NCBI RefSeq assembly: GCF_902459735.1 | Contig: NZ_CABPRV010000011.1 | Span: 169,518-233,517, forward strand | Direction: 5' to 3' | DNA length: 64,000 nucleotides | DNA from: Pandoraea capi | GTDB lineage: Bacteria; Pseudomonadota; Gammaproteobacteria; Burkholderiales; Burkholderiaceae | Part shown: positions 8,367-18,261 of the stretch, one piece after another | Position numbering within the stretch: the stretch's first letter is position 1 | How the letters are laid out: every line of letters begins with the position of its first letter | Position numbers and translations under genes: made by a program | The notes under the pieces: generated by a model | Seen by the model: only the letters and a program-made list of their open reading frames with translations | Databases searched by the model: none | What the model was told of the DNA's origin: nothing

Positions 8367-9254
8367 TCAGGTGAAGTGCTTCATGACCTTCATCAGCTTG
8401 TTGGCGTACTGCGGATCGGTCGCGTAGCCGGCCCGTTGCAGATTGTTGGCAAAGCTGGCGGCGTCGTTGGCGCTCGCCACGACCGACGAGTAACGCGGGT
8501 TGTTCGAAATCAGGTTGGCGTAGTCGGCGAACGCCTCGTCGTACGAGCCGTAGGCGCGGAACTTGGCCATGACCTTGCGCGGCTGGCCGTTCACGTACTC
8601 GGTCGTCGCCACTTCCACGGTCGGGCCGTTCCAGTTCTTGCCCGCCTTGATACCGAACACGTTATGGCTGGTGCTACCGTCCGCACGACGGATCTCGCGC
8701 TTGCCCCAGCCGGACTCCAGCGCCGCCTGACTCAGCATGAAACGCGCCGGAATACCGCTGTTCGCGCTGGCGTTCTGTGCCGCGCTGGCCATACGGTCGA
8801 CGAACTCGCCGGCGGCTGCCGGGGCGCCGTCGGCCACGCCGATCGCATCCGCCGCGTTGTAGGCACGACCGGCCAGCGACTGCTGACGGCCCGTGGCCGC
8901 CGGCGGCAGCGTGGTACCCGTCTTGGCAAGCTGCTTGAGCATGAGGTCGGCCAGACCGATGCCCTTGTGCGACGCCAACTGCTGCGCGAGCTGATCGTCG
9001 AGCATGCCGTTGAACATCTTTTCCTGATCGCTGCCGAGCAGGCCGCCGGACATGGTGGCGTCGCGCATGCTCTTGACCATCATCTGCGTGAAGACGGCCT
9101 CGAACTGCTTGGCCGCCTGCTGCGTGGCCTGCGGCGTTTGCTGGTGCGCAGCGGCACGCAGGGCCGTGAGCCCTTGCATTTCGTAGGCTGCGCGTTGCGT
9201 CAGATCGGGCAGGTTGTTGCCTGCCGCACCGGTCAGGCGGTTGCCGTCGGCCAT
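8367..9254 (-). CDS. flgJ: Rod cap / peptidoglycan hydrolase FlgJ
   Basis: FlgJ caps the growing rod and cuts peptidoglycan to let it pass. The 295 residues show an N-terminal rod-binding domain (AAKQFEAVFTQMMVKSMRDA, about 45-110) and a short Ala-rich linker. A C-terminal GH73 glucosaminidase domain follows (about 145-295), with SQAALESGWGKREI carrying the presumed catalytic Glu, HNVFGIKA, and the FRAYGSYDEAFADY core. This two-domain form is typical of beta- and gammaproteobacteria. It starts one base after flgI. Confidence 0.96.
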   Translation of the reverse strand: MADGNRLTGAAGNNLPDLTQRAAYEMQGLTALRAAAHQQTPQATQQAAKQFEAVFTQMMVKSMRDATMSGGLLGSDQEKMFNGMLDDQLAQQLASHKGIGLADLMLKQLAKTGTTLPPAATGRQQSLAGRAYNAADAIGVADGAPAAAGEFVDRMASAAQNASANSGIPARFMLSQAALESGWGKREIRRADGSTSHNVFGIKAGKNWNGPTVEVATTEYVNGQPRKVMAKFRAYGSYDEAFADYANLISNNPRYSSVVASANDAASFANNLQRAGYATDPQYANKLMKVMKHFT

Positions 9255-9255
9255 A

Positions 9256-10455
9256 TCAGATGATCTCCAGATCGGCGCGCAGGGCGCCCGAGGCCTTCAT
9301 GGCCTGCAGAATCGACATCAGGTCTGCCGGACTCGCGCCCAGCGAGTTCAGCGCCTTGACGACGTCGGCGAGGTTGGCGCCCGCTTTGACCATCTTGAGC
9401 GCGTTGCTCTCCTGTTGGACGGAGATTTGCGAATTCGGGGCCACGACCGTCTGACCGCCCGAGAACGGCGCCGGCTGGCTCACATTGTTCTGGGTATCGA
9501 TGACGACCGACAGGTTGCCGTGCGCCACGGCGCATTGCTGGATCGTCACGTTCTGGTTCATCACCACCGAACCGGTACGGGCGTTGATGATGACGCGTGC
9601 GGCCGTGTTGTCCGGGCGCACTTCCAGACTTTCGAGCTGCGCGAGGAATTGCACGCGCGACGACGGATCGGTCGGCGTGCGCAACAGGATCACGCGGCCG
9701 TCGAGCGCCTGCGCCGTGCCGTAGCCAAAGCGCCGGTTCACGGCATCGACCACGCGCTGCGCGGTCGAGAAGTCGGTGGCGTTGAGCTCCATCTGCACGG
9801 TGCCCGGCTGGCCGCCCATGGCGGTCGGCACGGCCCGCTCGACGATGGCCCCGCTCGGAATCCGGCCCGAGGCCAGTTGGTTGATGGTCACGCTCGACCC
9901 ATTGGCCGATGCGCCCGCGCCGCCGATCAGCAGGTTGCCTTGCGCCAGCGCGTAGACCTGCCCGTCCGGGCCCTTGAGCGGCGTCATCAGCAGCGTGCCC
10001 CCGCGCAGGCTCTTGGCGTTACCCATCGACGAGACCACCACGTCGATCGCCTGACCGGGACGCGTGAATGCCGGCAACGTGGCCGTCACCATCACGGCGG
10101 CCACGTTCTTCAACTGCATGTTGGTGCCGGGCGCGACGGTAATCCCCAACTGCGAGAGCATGTTCGTCATGCTCTGCACCGTGAACGGCGTCTGGGTCGT
10201 CTGGTCGCCCGAGTTGTCGAGACCGGCGACGAGGCCGTAGCCGATCAACTGGTTGTCGCGCACGCCCTGAATCGACGCCAGTTCCTTGAGACGCTCGGCA
10301 TGCGCCACGCCGGGTGCGAGCATGGCGGCTGCACCGGCCACGCTCACGGCTGCCGCCACGGCCAGCGTGCAGACGCTGCGGCCAAGCGATTGGCGCGACT
10401 GACGCAGAGGGCGAAGGTTGGGCGCGCGGCGCGACGGGAACGGCATGATCGACAT
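9256..10455 (-). CDS. flgI: Flagellar P-ring protein FlgI
   Basis: FlgI polymerises in the periplasm as the P-ring bushing around the rod. The 399-residue product has a long N-terminal signal region with a hydrophobic core near residues 30-50 and likely cleavage after GVAHA. The mature start [27 protein letters not shown] is diagnostic of the family. The C-terminus ends with [31 protein letters not shown]. Its start overlaps the flgH stop by one base. Confidence 0.98.
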   Translation of the reverse strand: MSIMPFPSRRAPNLRPLRQSRQSLGRSVCTLAVAAAVSVAGAAAMLAPGVAHAERLKELASIQGVRDNQLIGYGLVAGLDNSGDQTTQTPFTVQSMTNMLSQLGITVAPGTNMQLKNVAAVMVTATLPAFTRPGQAIDVVVSSMGNAKSLRGGTLLMTPLKGPDGQVYALAQGNLLIGGAGASANGSSVTINQLASGRIPSGAIVERAVPTAMGGQPGTVQMELNATDFSTAQRVVDAVNRRFGYGTAQALDGRVILLRTPTDPSSRVQFLAQLESLEVRPDNTAARVIINARTGSVVMNQNVTIQQCAVAHGNLSVVIDTQNNVSQPAPFSGGQTVVAPNSQISVQQESNALKMVKAGANLADVVKALNSLGASPADLMSILQAMKASGALRADLEII

Positions 10456-11180
10456 CAGAAGGGCGAAACGTTAAGGAAGAAGCGTTGCAGCCAGCCCATG
10501 GTTTCGGCTTCGTTGATGTAGCCCTTGCCACGGTATTCGATGCGCGCATCGGCCACCTGCGTCGAAGGCACGGTATTCGCGCCCGAAATCGTCTGCGGGC
10601 TGACGATGCCCGAAAACTTGATGTACTCCGTGCCCTGGTTGATGGCGATCTGCTTTTCCCCGGCGACCGCAAGGTTGCCGTTGGACAGCACTTCCATCAC
10701 GGTCACGGTGATCTGACCGGAGAACACGTTGTTGGCGTTGGCCGCGCCCTTGGCGTCGAACTTGTTCGCGCCACTGGCGTCGAGCCCCTGATTGTTGAGC
10801 ACGCCGCCGATCACACCGGGCGTCTGGTTCAGCGTCAGCGTGCCGCTGCCGGCGCGCGTGGTGTTGGCCGCCGAGTTCTTGCTCGCCGCCGTGTTTTCGT
10901 TGATGACGATCGTGAGGATGTCGCCCACGTTACGCGGACGGCGATCCTCGAACAGCGGACGGTTCGAGTACAGCGGACGGTAGATCGAGCCTTCCGGATC
11001 GGCCGCCACCGGCGGGGGCGGCGGACGCGTGGTCGTCGGTCCGTTGACGACCGGCTCCTGCGGCACGTAGGCGCAGCCCGCGAGACCGGTCAACGCAGTG
11101 GCGGCCACGAGCGCAAGAAACCGCGCGAGGCCTGCGCTGCGTTGCTTTTCGGTCTTTCGTGCGGACATATCGACGTTCAT
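10455..11180 (-). CDS. flgH: Flagellar L-ring lipoprotein FlgH
   Basis: FlgH forms the outer-membrane L-ring. I start it at the ATG at 11180 (241 residues, MNVDMSARK). The more upstream start would add residues that do not resemble a signal peptide, and MSARK at 11168 is another option. A lipoprotein signal with the lipobox LAGC lies near residues 33-36. The mature part has [23 protein letters not shown] and ends with [17 protein letters not shown], the FlgH hallmark. Confidence 0.96.
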   Translation of the reverse strand: MNVDMSARKTEKQRSAGLARFLALVAATALTGLAGCAYVPQEPVVNGPTTTRPPPPPVAADPEGSIYRPLYSNRPLFEDRRPRNVGDILTIVINENTAASKNSAANTTRAGSGTLTLNQTPGVIGGVLNNQGLDASGANKFDAKGAANANNVFSGQITVTVMEVLSNGNLAVAGEKQIAINQGTEYIKFSGIVSPQTISGANTVPSTQVADARIEYRGKGYINEAETMGWLQRFFLNVSPF

Positions 11181-11250
11181 TCCCAAGTACTGACTACGTT
11201 TGCGGCGCAATGACGCGGTGGTGCAATGGCCCGGCATGCCGGGCCGCAGC

Positions 11251-12033
11251 TTACATCTGCGTCAGACGTTGCAGCATCTGGTCGGATGCCGTCACGGCCT
11301 TCGAGTTGATTTCGTAGGCGCGCTGCGCGGAAATCATGTTCACGAGCTCTTCGACCACGTTCACGTTCGACGTTTCGACGTAGTTCTGGTTGAGCACGCC
11401 CGCGCCGTTGGTACCCGGTTGCGCCACGTTCGGCGCGCCCGAGGCCGCCGTCTCGGCGTACAGGTTCTCGCCCATGCTTTGCAGGCCGGCGTTGTTGATG
11501 AACGTGGCGAGCTGGAACGTACCGATCTGCACGTTGGCCGTGTTGCCCGGCTGCGTGACCGACACCGTACCGTCGCGCGCGATGGTCAGCGACAGCGCGT
11601 TGGCGGGAATCGTGATCGCCGGCTGAATCGGATAGCCCGACGCCGTCACGAGCTGGCCGTTGTTGTCGACCTGGAACGAGCCGTCGCGCGTGTAGGCGGT
11701 CGTGCCGTCCGGCATGAGCACCTGGAAGAAGCCGTCGCCGTTGATGGCCACGTCCTTCGCGTTGTTCGTCGACGTCAGGTTGCCCTGCGTGAAGATGCGC
11801 TCGGTCGCGGCCGGACGCACACCCGTGCCCAGTTGCAGGCCCGACGGCAGCAGCGTCTGTTGCGACGACTGCGCGCCCGGCTGGCGGATCGTCTGATACA
11901 GCAGGTCCTCGAACACCGCGCGGCCTTTCTTGAAGCCGTTCGTGCTGGTGTTGGCGAGGTTGTTCGAAATCACGTCCATGTTCGTCTGCTGGGCATTCAT
12001 GCCGGTGGCAGCGATGTAGAGCGAACGGATCAT
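11251..12033 (-). CDS. flgG: Distal rod protein FlgG
   Basis: FlgG builds the distal rod. The product has the standard 260 residues, with the N-terminal [16 protein letters not shown] and the rod/hook motif [16 protein letters not shown]. The C-terminus [28 protein letters not shown] is characteristic. It lies 72 bases downstream of flgF in the flgBCDEFGHIJKL order. Confidence 0.98.
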   Translation of the reverse strand: MIRSLYIAATGMNAQQTNMDVISNNLANTSTNGFKKGRAVFEDLLYQTIRQPGAQSSQQTLLPSGLQLGTGVRPAATERIFTQGNLTSTNNAKDVAINGDGFFQVLMPDGTTAYTRDGSFQVDNNGQLVTASGYPIQPAITIPANALSLTIARDGTVSVTQPGNTANVQIGTFQLATFINNAGLQSMGENLYAETAASGAPNVAQPGTNGAGVLNQNYVETSNVNVVEELVNMISAQRAYEINSKAVTASDQMLQRLTQM

Positions 12034-12105
12034 TGGATGTTTCTCCCCGTGTACGGTGGCGGTGCGCGTTCTCGCCGCTGGCGAGTCCTGTGCATCCGAC
12101 GCCGG

Positions 12106-12849
12106 TTAGCTGAAGTTCAGCAACTGGTTGGCGGATTGTTCGTTGGTATCGGCCGTCTGCAGCATCTTCATCTGCATCTCGAAGGCCCGCGACTGCGAAA
12201 TCATGTTCACGAGACCGCTCACCGGATTGACGTTGCTGGTCTCGATCGAGCCCGCGACCACCACGACATTCGGATCGACCTGCGCCGGTGCGTTATTGGC
12301 CTGACGGAACAGCCCGTCGTCACCGCGCACCAGATTGCCTTCCGGCGGATTGACCAGCTTCAACTGCCCCATCACGGCGATGGAGTTGGGCGGGTCGCCC
12401 TGCCCCAGCGCCGAGATCGTGCCGTCGGTGCCCACGGTCACCGACGCGCCCGGCGGCACCGCCGCAGGCCCGGCGTCGGTCATGACCGGCAGTCCGTGCA
12501 ACGTGATCTGGCCGTCAGCCGTCATTTCGAGGTTGCCGCCACGGGTGTAGGCTTCGCGGCCCTGCGCGTCGCGCACGGCCAGCCAGCCCTGTCCCTGAAT
12601 CGCCACGTCGAGCGCGCGACCGGTCTGCTGCATGGCGCCGGGCGTGAAATCGGTGCCCGGCGTAGACGTCGTAACGAACGTGCGCGTACCCGTCGAGCCG
12701 TCGGCGGCGCGCACCGGCGCCTGACGAAACGCCGAGAGCTGGGCGCGGAAGCCCGGCGTCGAGACGTTCGCCAGATTGTTGGCGGTGGTCGATTGCTGCT
12801 CCATCGCCTGCTTCGCACCGGTCATGGCCACATAGATCAGACGATCCAT
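12106..12849 (-). CDS. flgF: Proximal rod protein FlgF
   Basis: FlgF is a proximal rod subunit. The 247 residues start MDRLIYVAMTGAKQAMEQQ, contain NNLANVSTPGFRAQLSAFRQ and end with ETSNVNPVSGLVNMISQSRAFEMQMKMLQTADTNEQ-type sequence. The short start motif (DRLIYVAMTGA) separates FlgF from FlgG. It lies between flgE and flgG. Confidence 0.97.
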   Translation of the reverse strand: MDRLIYVAMTGAKQAMEQQSTTANNLANVSTPGFRAQLSAFRQAPVRAADGSTGTRTFVTTSTPGTDFTPGAMQQTGRALDVAIQGQGWLAVRDAQGREAYTRGGNLEMTADGQITLHGLPVMTDAGPAAVPPGASVTVGTDGTISALGQGDPPNSIAVMGQLKLVNPPEGNLVRGDDGLFRQANNAPAQVDPNVVVVAGSIETSNVNPVSGLVNMISQSRAFEMQMKMLQTADTNEQSANQLLNFS

Positions 12850-12891
12850 CGACGCCCCTCCTGCAAGTTACGCATACGCGCTCGCTCCGTC

Positions 12892-14148
12892 TTACAGGTT
12901 GACCATCGTCTGCATCAACTGGTCTTCCGTCTTGATCGTCTGCGCGTTCGCCTGATAGTTGCGCTGCGCGGTGATCATGTGGACCAGTTCGGCCGTCAGG
13001 TCGACGTTCGAGGCTTCGACGGCGCCCGCCTGAAGCTTGCCGAGGTTCGTGCCGCCCGGCACGCCCACGATCGGAATGCCCGAGGCAGCCGATTCCGACC
13101 AGAGGTTGTTGCCCAGCGGGATCAGGCCGTTCACGTTGTTGAAGTTCGCCAGCGCGACCTGACCAAGCACCATCGACTGCGTGTTCGAGTACGTACCGAC
13201 GATGGTGCCGTCGGCGTTGAACGTGAAGCCGGTCAGGCGACCCGACGAGTAACCGTCCTGCGTGAGCGTGTTCGGCGTGTAGCTGTTACCGAACTGCGTG
13301 GTACCCGTGAGGTTCAGCGTCAGGTTGCCCTGTGCCGCGCCGTTGCCGTAGGTGATCGTCGGCAGGGTGATCGGGCCGGTCACGGTAGCGCCGGTCGAGT
13401 CCGTCTGCGAGATCAGGCTACCCGACGAGTTGAACGTCAGCGTGCCGATCGGGCCGGCACCAACCTGTGTCGTGCCGTCGACCGAGGCGTACACGGTCCA
13501 CGTGGCGTTGTTGGTCGTGGCGTCGACGCTCGTCTTCTTGAAGTACAGGTTGACGTCGTGCGAATTGCCCAGCGAGTCGTAGACCTTGAGCGACGTGGCG
13601 TTGGTGTACGAGTTCGGATCGGTGATCGAGAACGGCGTGGTGTTGATGGCGCTACGCGAGTCGAGGTTGAACTGACCTGTGATCTTCTTGGTGGCCGTCG
13701 GGGCCAGATCGCCCGTCGGGATTTGCAGATCGACCGGCGAGACGCTGTTGATGATGCCGTTCGGGCCGGCCAGATAACCGGTCAGGTGATCGCCGTTCGA
13801 ATCGACGATGAAGCCGTTCTTGTCGAGCGAGAACTGGCCGTTGCGCGTGTAGGCGATGGTGCCGTTGTTCGACACGCGGAAGAAGCCGTTACCCGAGATC
13901 GCCAGGTCGAGCTGACGGTTCGTGACCGTGATGTCGCCCTGCGTGAATTGCTGCGCGATCGCTGCCACACGCGTACCGATACCGACGGTGTTGTTCCCCG
14001 CGCCGAACAGCGAGTTCGCGTAGATGTCGGCGAATTGCGCCTGACCCTGCTTGAAGCCGACAGTGGCCGCGTTGGCAACGTTGTTGCCGATGACGTCCAG
14101 GTCCTTGGAAGCGGCGTTCAGGCCGCTCAATCCGGTCGAAAAGGCCAT
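12892..14148 (-). CDS. flgE: Flagellar hook protein FlgE
   Basis: FlgE is the hook subunit. The 418 residues show the N-terminal D0 region (MAFSTGLSGLNAASKDLDVIGNNVANAATVGFK-type). A Thr/Gly/Asn-rich D1-D2 middle follows, then the C-terminal VEASNVDLTAELVHMITAQRNYQANAQTIK region. Length and order after flgD are as expected for betaproteobacteria. Confidence 0.97.
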   Translation of the reverse strand: MAFSTGLSGLNAASKDLDVIGNNVANAATVGFKQGQAQFADIYANSLFGAGNNTVGIGTRVAAIAQQFTQGDITVTNRQLDLAISGNGFFRVSNNGTIAYTRNGQFSLDKNGFIVDSNGDHLTGYLAGPNGIINSVSPVDLQIPTGDLAPTATKKITGQFNLDSRSAINTTPFSITDPNSYTNATSLKVYDSLGNSHDVNLYFKKTSVDATTNNATWTVYASVDGTTQVGAGPIGTLTFNSSGSLISQTDSTGATVTGPITLPTITYGNGAAQGNLTLNLTGTTQFGNSYTPNTLTQDGYSSGRLTGFTFNADGTIVGTYSNTQSMVLGQVALANFNNVNGLIPLGNNLWSESAASGIPIVGVPGGTNLGKLQAGAVEASNVDLTAELVHMITAQRNYQANAQTIKTEDQLMQTMVNL

Positions 14149-14236
14149 GTGTTACTCCTGAAATTCGGTTGTCGACGACGGGTGTCGCAACGCAATCGTT
14201 GAGTTCGGTGAAAGACTTACGTCGTGATGGAGTCGG

Positions 14237-14965
14237 TTACAAAATTTCGCGCACGTCGGAGAGCTTGATGTTCGAGCCCGTGCCCACGTTGAGCAGCGGC
14301 GAGCCGGTCGTGCTGGCCACCACGCTTTGCACCTGGGCGTACGAGAGCAGCGTCGGCGTGACGGCCTTGCCGTTGGCCGTTGCCGTCACGCTCAGCGTGT
14401 ACTTGCCGTCGGCCACATCCACGCCGGCATCGTCCTTGGCATCCCACGTCAGGGCCTGCACGCCGGCGTCCAGCGCGCCCGCGTTCACGGTGCGGATGGT
14501 CTTGCCGGTGCTGTCCTTGATCTCGATCTTGACCGTATCGGCGTCGCTCGGCAGCTCGAAGCCGAACGGCGTGGCGGTCTTCGTGACCGTGCCGTCGTCG
14601 GCCTTGGTGCTGCCCACACCGATGTTGGTGCCCGGAATCAGCACGCCCTTGCCGACCAGCGCCGCCGCTTGCAGGCTCTGCGTCGAGTTCAGTTGCGAGG
14701 TGACCGACGAGAGCGTGGTGTTCAACTGGGTGATGCCCGAGACCGTGCTGATCTGCGCGAGCTGGGACGTCACCTGCGAGTTGTCCATCGGGTTGAGCGG
14801 ATCCTGGTTGTTCATCTGGGCGACGAGCAACTTGAGGAAGCTGTTTTGCAGATCGTCTGCGCTGCCGGCCGACGAATTCGAGCTGCTGCTGTTCGCCGTC
14901 CCGTTGATCGAGTCGAGGAAGTTCTGCGAGAAGTTGCCGGTGTTCGACGTATTGATGCTGGCCAT
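14237..14965 (-). CDS. flgD: Hook assembly scaffold FlgD
   Basis: FlgD is the hook cap that guides FlgE polymerisation. The 242 residues have a Ser/Asn-rich N-terminus and the conserved LQNSFLKLLVAQMNNQDPLNPMDNSQ segment (about 40-65). A C-terminal FlgD Ig/Tudor-like part follows (PSDADTVKIEIKDSTGKTIRT, LTWDAKDDAGVDVADGKYTL). It lies between flgC and flgE. Confidence 0.97.
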   Translation of the reverse strand: MASINTSNTGNFSQNFLDSINGTANSSSSNSSAGSADDLQNSFLKLLVAQMNNQDPLNPMDNSQVTSQLAQISTVSGITQLNTTLSSVTSQLNSTQSLQAAALVGKGVLIPGTNIGVGSTKADDGTVTKTATPFGFELPSDADTVKIEIKDSTGKTIRTVNAGALDAGVQALTWDAKDDAGVDVADGKYTLSVTATANGKAVTPTLLSYAQVQSVVASTTGSPLLNVGTGSNIKLSDVREIL

Positions 14966-14988
14966 CTTTCTGGTCTCCGCGCGGCCCC

Positions 14989-15393
14989 TTACTGGCCGAC
15001 CGTGAGGGTTTTGAGCATGAGCGTCTTGGCCGTGTTCAGCGCTTCGACGTTGGCTTGGTAGGAGCGGGAAGCGGAGATCATGTTGACCATCTCTTCCACC
15101 GGATTCACGTTGGGCATGGTGACGTAGCCCTGGGCATTCGCTGCCGGATTCTTCGGGTCGTACACGGTCTTGAGCGGTGACGGGTCGTCGACCACGCCGG
15201 CGACCTTCACCCCGCCCACGTCGGTGCCCGTGACCGGGTTGACCTGAAACACGACCTGCTTGGCGCGGTACGGCTGGCCGTCCGGGCCGGTCACCGATTC
15301 GGCGTTGGCCAGGTTGCTGGCCGTCACGTTCATGCGCTGCGACTGCGCAGTCATGGCCGAGCCGGCGACGTCGAAGATGCTCATGAGTGGCAT
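14989..15393 (-). CDS. flgC: Proximal rod protein FlgC
   Basis: FlgC is a proximal rod component. The 134 residues contain [27 protein letters not shown] near the N-terminus and end with [27 protein letters not shown], both family signatures. The length is normal. It begins 5 bases after the flgB stop. Confidence 0.98.
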   Translation of the reverse strand: MPLMSIFDVAGSAMTAQSQRMNVTASNLANAESVTGPDGQPYRAKQVVFQVNPVTGTDVGGVKVAGVVDDPSPLKTVYDPKNPAANAQGYVTMPNVNPVEEMVNMISASRSYQANVEALNTAKTLMLKTLTVGQ

Positions 15394-15398
15394 GGCGC

Positions 15399-15836
15399 TT
15401 ACCCTTGATTCGTGATGGCGGCCAGCATCGTCTTGATCTGGCCCGTCAGGACCGTGAGGCCCGTCTGGTAATGCACGGCGTTGTCGGCAAAGTTCACACG
15501 CTCGGCATCGAGTTCGACGGTGTTGCCGTCGACGCTTTGCTGGTAAGGCACGCGGTAGAGCAGCTCGGGGCCGCCCATGGGCGGGGCGCTCGTGACGGCG
15601 CGCCCGGCGATGTGGCGCGAGGACGTGCGCGAGAGCGACACGCTCGACTCGGTGGCGAGCTGCTGCTGCGCGCTGCGCTCGACGGCCTGACTCAACGCGT
15701 TATTGAAGTCGACGTCGCGGGCCTTGTATCCGGGCGTGTCGGCGTTGGCGATGTTCGACGAGATCACCTCCTGGCGATAGGCGCGCATCGACAGCGCCTG
15801 CTGGGAGAATCGCAATGCCGCGTCCAGTTTGTCCAT
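15399..15836 (-). CDS. flgB: Proximal rod protein FlgB
   Basis: FlgB is a proximal rod subunit and the first gene of the flgBCDEFGHIJKL operon. The ATG at 15836 (145 residues, [19 protein letters not shown]) fits the family. A further-upstream in-frame start would add 77 residues without FlgB character. The motif [19 protein letters not shown] is present, and the C-terminus [18 protein letters not shown] is typical. The divergent flgA starts 437 bases away. Confidence 0.97.
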   Translation of the reverse strand: MDKLDAALRFSQQALSMRAYRQEVISSNIANADTPGYKARDVDFNNALSQAVERSAQQQLATESSVSLSRTSSRHIAGRAVTSAPPMGGPELLYRVPYQQSVDGNTVELDAERVNFADNAVHYQTGLTVLTGQIKTMLAAITNQG

Positions 15837-16273
15837 GATCTCGTCTCGCCTGATGCTTGCCTTGATGCTGGGTACTTGGGTGATGCAAAAGAAACCTTGC
15901 CGTCGCGCTCGCGGTGCCTGCCCGGCCGTGTACGGCTTGATGTGGCGGGCCGATACAGCAAGCAATGAGCGGTCATGCGCTGCGCAGACGGGATGTCCTG
16001 CCGGGTCCGGAAAAAATACGGACCTTTTGGCATGCTTCGCATCGTATGCGTACCCCCTGGGATTCAATCGGAGGAATAGGAAGGAGATTGACCGCCATTT
16101 CGAGCCATGCCCTGTCGCGGGACATCTCTAGAATGGCTTCCTGACGGCATCGGGCGGGGTTCGCCCCCCAGGCACAGGGACACTGCCCGGTGTCGTCGGC
16201 TTCACAGCTTGAAGTGGGTTGAGTGCCGGATGCCCCGAAATCATCTCGGGCAGCGGCCGCAAGGAGAGTGAGC
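15837..16273. promoter_or_regulatory. Divergent flgB / flgA control region
   Basis: This 437-base region has no convincing gene and must contain the class II promoters for flgB (minus) and flgA (plus). It holds an inverted repeat, GGTCCG (16004-16009) and CGGACC (16019-16024), around an A-rich loop and followed by TTTT on the plus strand. That could be an attenuator or an operator. I could not place FlhDC boxes with confidence. AAGGAGA at 16261-16267 is the flgA ribosome-binding site. Confidence 0.55.
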
Positions 16274-17293
16274 ATGGCAGGCAAATCCGGCGACGGTCTC
16301 GCCCGTGCCCCGCGCCCGCAAGGCGAACGGGGCGGCCAGCGCGCGCGCCTTCGATCGGTCCTGTCGGGCTTGATGACTGCGACGCTCGGCTTAACAGCCT
16401 TCGGCATCATGGTCGGCCCGGTTTGCGCCGCCGCTCAGAACGCCGTGAACCCCGGTGTCGCCACCGACCCTGCCGCGCAGAACCTCGGCAGCACGCTCGG
16501 TCCCGGCGCCATCGTCATCCCCGGTAACAATGCCGCCGCAGGCGGTGTCGCGTCGAACGTGCCGAGCATGGTGCGTCCGGTGACGGCGAACGCCGCGCCC
16601 GCACAGCCGCAAGCCGTCGCGGTGCAAGCGCCGCAAGTCGCACAGCCCCAGGCATCCCAGTACCAGAACACCCAGGTCATCCGTCAGACCGCCGAGCGGT
16701 TTCTGCGCGAGCAGACGACCGGCCTGCCCGGTCAGGTGAGCATCACCGTGGGCGAGTCGGTCTCGGACCACATGCCCGCATGCATGGCGCTCGAACCCTT
16801 CCTGCCGCCCGGTGCGCGCCTGTGGGGAACGACGAGCGTCGGCGTGCGCTGCGTGGGGGAGCGTCCGTGGACGCTGTATCTGCAAGCCCGCGTGAGCATC
16901 AACGCCACGTACTTCGTCGCCGCCCGTCAGATCAATCCGGGCGAGACGATCGGGCCGAACGACCTCTCCCCGCGTCAGGGCGATCTCACGTTGCTGCCGC
17001 GTACGGTCGCGACCGATGCCGGCCAGATCGTCGGCACGGTGGCGGTGAACCGGATCACGTCCGGTCTGCCGATTCGCTCGGACCTGCTGCGCAGTGCGAT
17101 TGCCGTCCAGCAGGGACAAACCGTGCGCGTGGTCTCGCGTGGCTCAGGATTCGAAGTGAGCACGGAAGGTCAGGTGCTCACGCGTGCCAGCGCGGGCGAT
17201 CCCGTACAGGTGCGCACCCGCGCCGGACAAGTCGTCAGCGGCACGGTAAAGACGGGAAAAAACGGCAACGTCGAAGTCGAAGTTGCTCTATAA
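16274..17293 (+). CDS. flgA: P-ring assembly chaperone FlgA
   Basis: FlgA is a periplasmic chaperone needed for FlgI polymerisation. The ATG at 16274 is chosen because AAGGAGA lies 7 bases before it; it gives 339 residues. There is an N-terminal basic region and a hydrophobic signal segment (about 32-54, ending near VCAAAQ), then a Gln/Ala/Pro linker. The SAF-type C-terminal region has ARQINPGETIGPNDLSPRQGDL and ends with GQVVSGTVKTGKNGNVEVEVAL. The product is longer than enteric FlgA (about 220) because of the linker, as is common in the Burkholderiales. Confidence 0.95.
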   Translation: MAGKSGDGLARAPRPQGERGGQRARLRSVLSGLMTATLGLTAFGIMVGPVCAAAQNAVNPGVATDPAAQNLGSTLGPGAIVIPGNNAAAGGVASNVPSMVRPVTANAAPAQPQAVAVQAPQVAQPQASQYQNTQVIRQTAERFLREQTTGLPGQVSITVGESVSDHMPACMALEPFLPPGARLWGTTSVGVRCVGERPWTLYLQARVSINATYFVAARQINPGETIGPNDLSPRQGDLTLLPRTVATDAGQIVGTVAVNRITSGLPIRSDLLRSAIAVQQGQTVRVVSRGSGFEVSTEGQVLTRASAGDPVQVRTRAGQVVSGTVKTGKNGNVEVEVAL

Positions 17294-17367
17294 GTGATCG
17301 CTCACTATCATTAAGTATTCGCTGAAATCACCCGGGCACTTGAACTGGTAACAGGATGTTACTTGCC

Positions 17368-17394
17368 TAAAGTTATGGCGGATAATGCCGTTAC
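17368..17394 (+). promoter_or_regulatory. Strong candidate sigma-28 promoter for flgMN
   Basis: TAAAGTTA (17368-17375) and GCCGTTAC (17387-17394) are separated by exactly 11 bases, close to the FliA consensus TAAAGTTT-N11-GCCGATAA. The promoter lies 26 bases before the flgM ATG. A sigma-28 promoter on flgM gives the well-known feedback by which the anti-sigma factor is made under FliA control. Confidence 0.8.
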
Positions 17395-17419
17395 ACAGGC
17401 AGGTTTCTGGGGAAAGCAC

Positions 17420-17758
17420 ATGAAAATCGAACCACCCGCCAATCCGTTGACTGGTGTCGGCGCAGGCAAGGCGACGACCGATCGGACGACGACCGGCACT
17501 GTGAATGCTGATGCGACGGCTGCGCCTTCGGCGAACGTCGGCGGCGGCGCGAACGTGAGCACGAGCGCGTTGTCGTCGGAGATGCGTGCGTTGCAGGACG
17601 GGCTGGCGAAAACGGGCACGGCGGATATCGACGTGGCGAAGGTAGAAGCGATCAAGGCGGCGATCGCCAATGGCCAGTTGGCCATCGACACATCCAGGAT
17701 TGCGGACGGTCTCATTGCGACCGCACGCGATTTGCTCTCTGCGCAATCGAAGTCATGA
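17420..17758 (+). CDS. flgM: Anti-sigma-28 factor FlgM
   Basis: FlgM binds FliA and is exported through the finished hook-basal body to release late gene expression. The ATG at 17420 gives 112 residues starting MKIEPPANPLTGV. An upstream in-frame start would overlap the sigma-28 promoter and is rejected. The N-terminal half is low-complexity (Thr/Ala), as expected for a disordered protein. The C-terminal part VDVAKVEAIKAAIANG-like, QLAIDTSRIADGLIATARDLL is the FliA-binding signature. It overlaps flgN by ATGA. Confidence 0.96.
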   Translation: MKIEPPANPLTGVGAGKATTDRTTTGTVNADATAAPSANVGGGANVSTSALSSEMRALQDGLAKTGTADIDVAKVEAIKAAIANGQLAIDTSRIADGLIATARDLLSAQSKS

Positions 17759-18213
17759 CAACCGAAGCCCTGCTGAACGCCCTATCTGTCGAGACGACCG
17801 CTATCGGTACGTTTTCGGCATTGCTCGGGGAAGAACAGCAGGCATTGGTGAGCGGCACGCTGGACGCGCTGCCGGAGCTGACCGAGCGCAAGACGCGCGC
17901 GGTCGTGGAACTCTCGGCGCTCGGTCGCGAGCGCGACGCGCAGTTGCAGGCGTTGGGCTTTACGCCGGATGAAGCCGGCGCGACGGCGGCGGCAGCGACC
18001 GACGCCCGCATCGCCACGGCATGGAACGCACTGCTTGCCGCAGCGGCCGAAGCCAAGCGCGCCAACGACACGAACGGCTTGCTCATCAATACGCGCCTGA
18101 CCTACACGCAGCAGGCGCTGAACGTCCTCTACGGCCCGACCAACAACGCCCCACTCTACGGCCCCGACGGCCGCACCACCCCGCGCTCGAGCGGGGGCAG
18201 CGTGACGGCCTGA
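17755..18213 (+). CDS. flgN: Flagellar export chaperone FlgN
   Basis: FlgN is the cytoplasmic chaperone for the hook-associated proteins FlgK and FlgL. The 152-residue product is largely helical, with the family pattern LLGEEQQALVSGTLDALPELTERK, where the first long helix is followed by a Lys-containing turn. A C-terminal region NTRLTYTQQALNVLYG precedes a disordered Ser/Gly tail. It directly follows flgM with a 4-base overlap. Confidence 0.95.
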   Translation: MTTEALLNALSVETTAIGTFSALLGEEQQALVSGTLDALPELTERKTRAVVELSALGRERDAQLQALGFTPDEAGATAAAATDARIATAWNALLAAAAEAKRANDTNGLLINTRLTYTQQALNVLYGPTNNAPLYGPDGRTTPRSSGGSVTA

Positions 18214-18261
18214 TCGGCCTGACAACCCAACCCCAATCTGGCGTTGACTGAGCGCCCTGCC

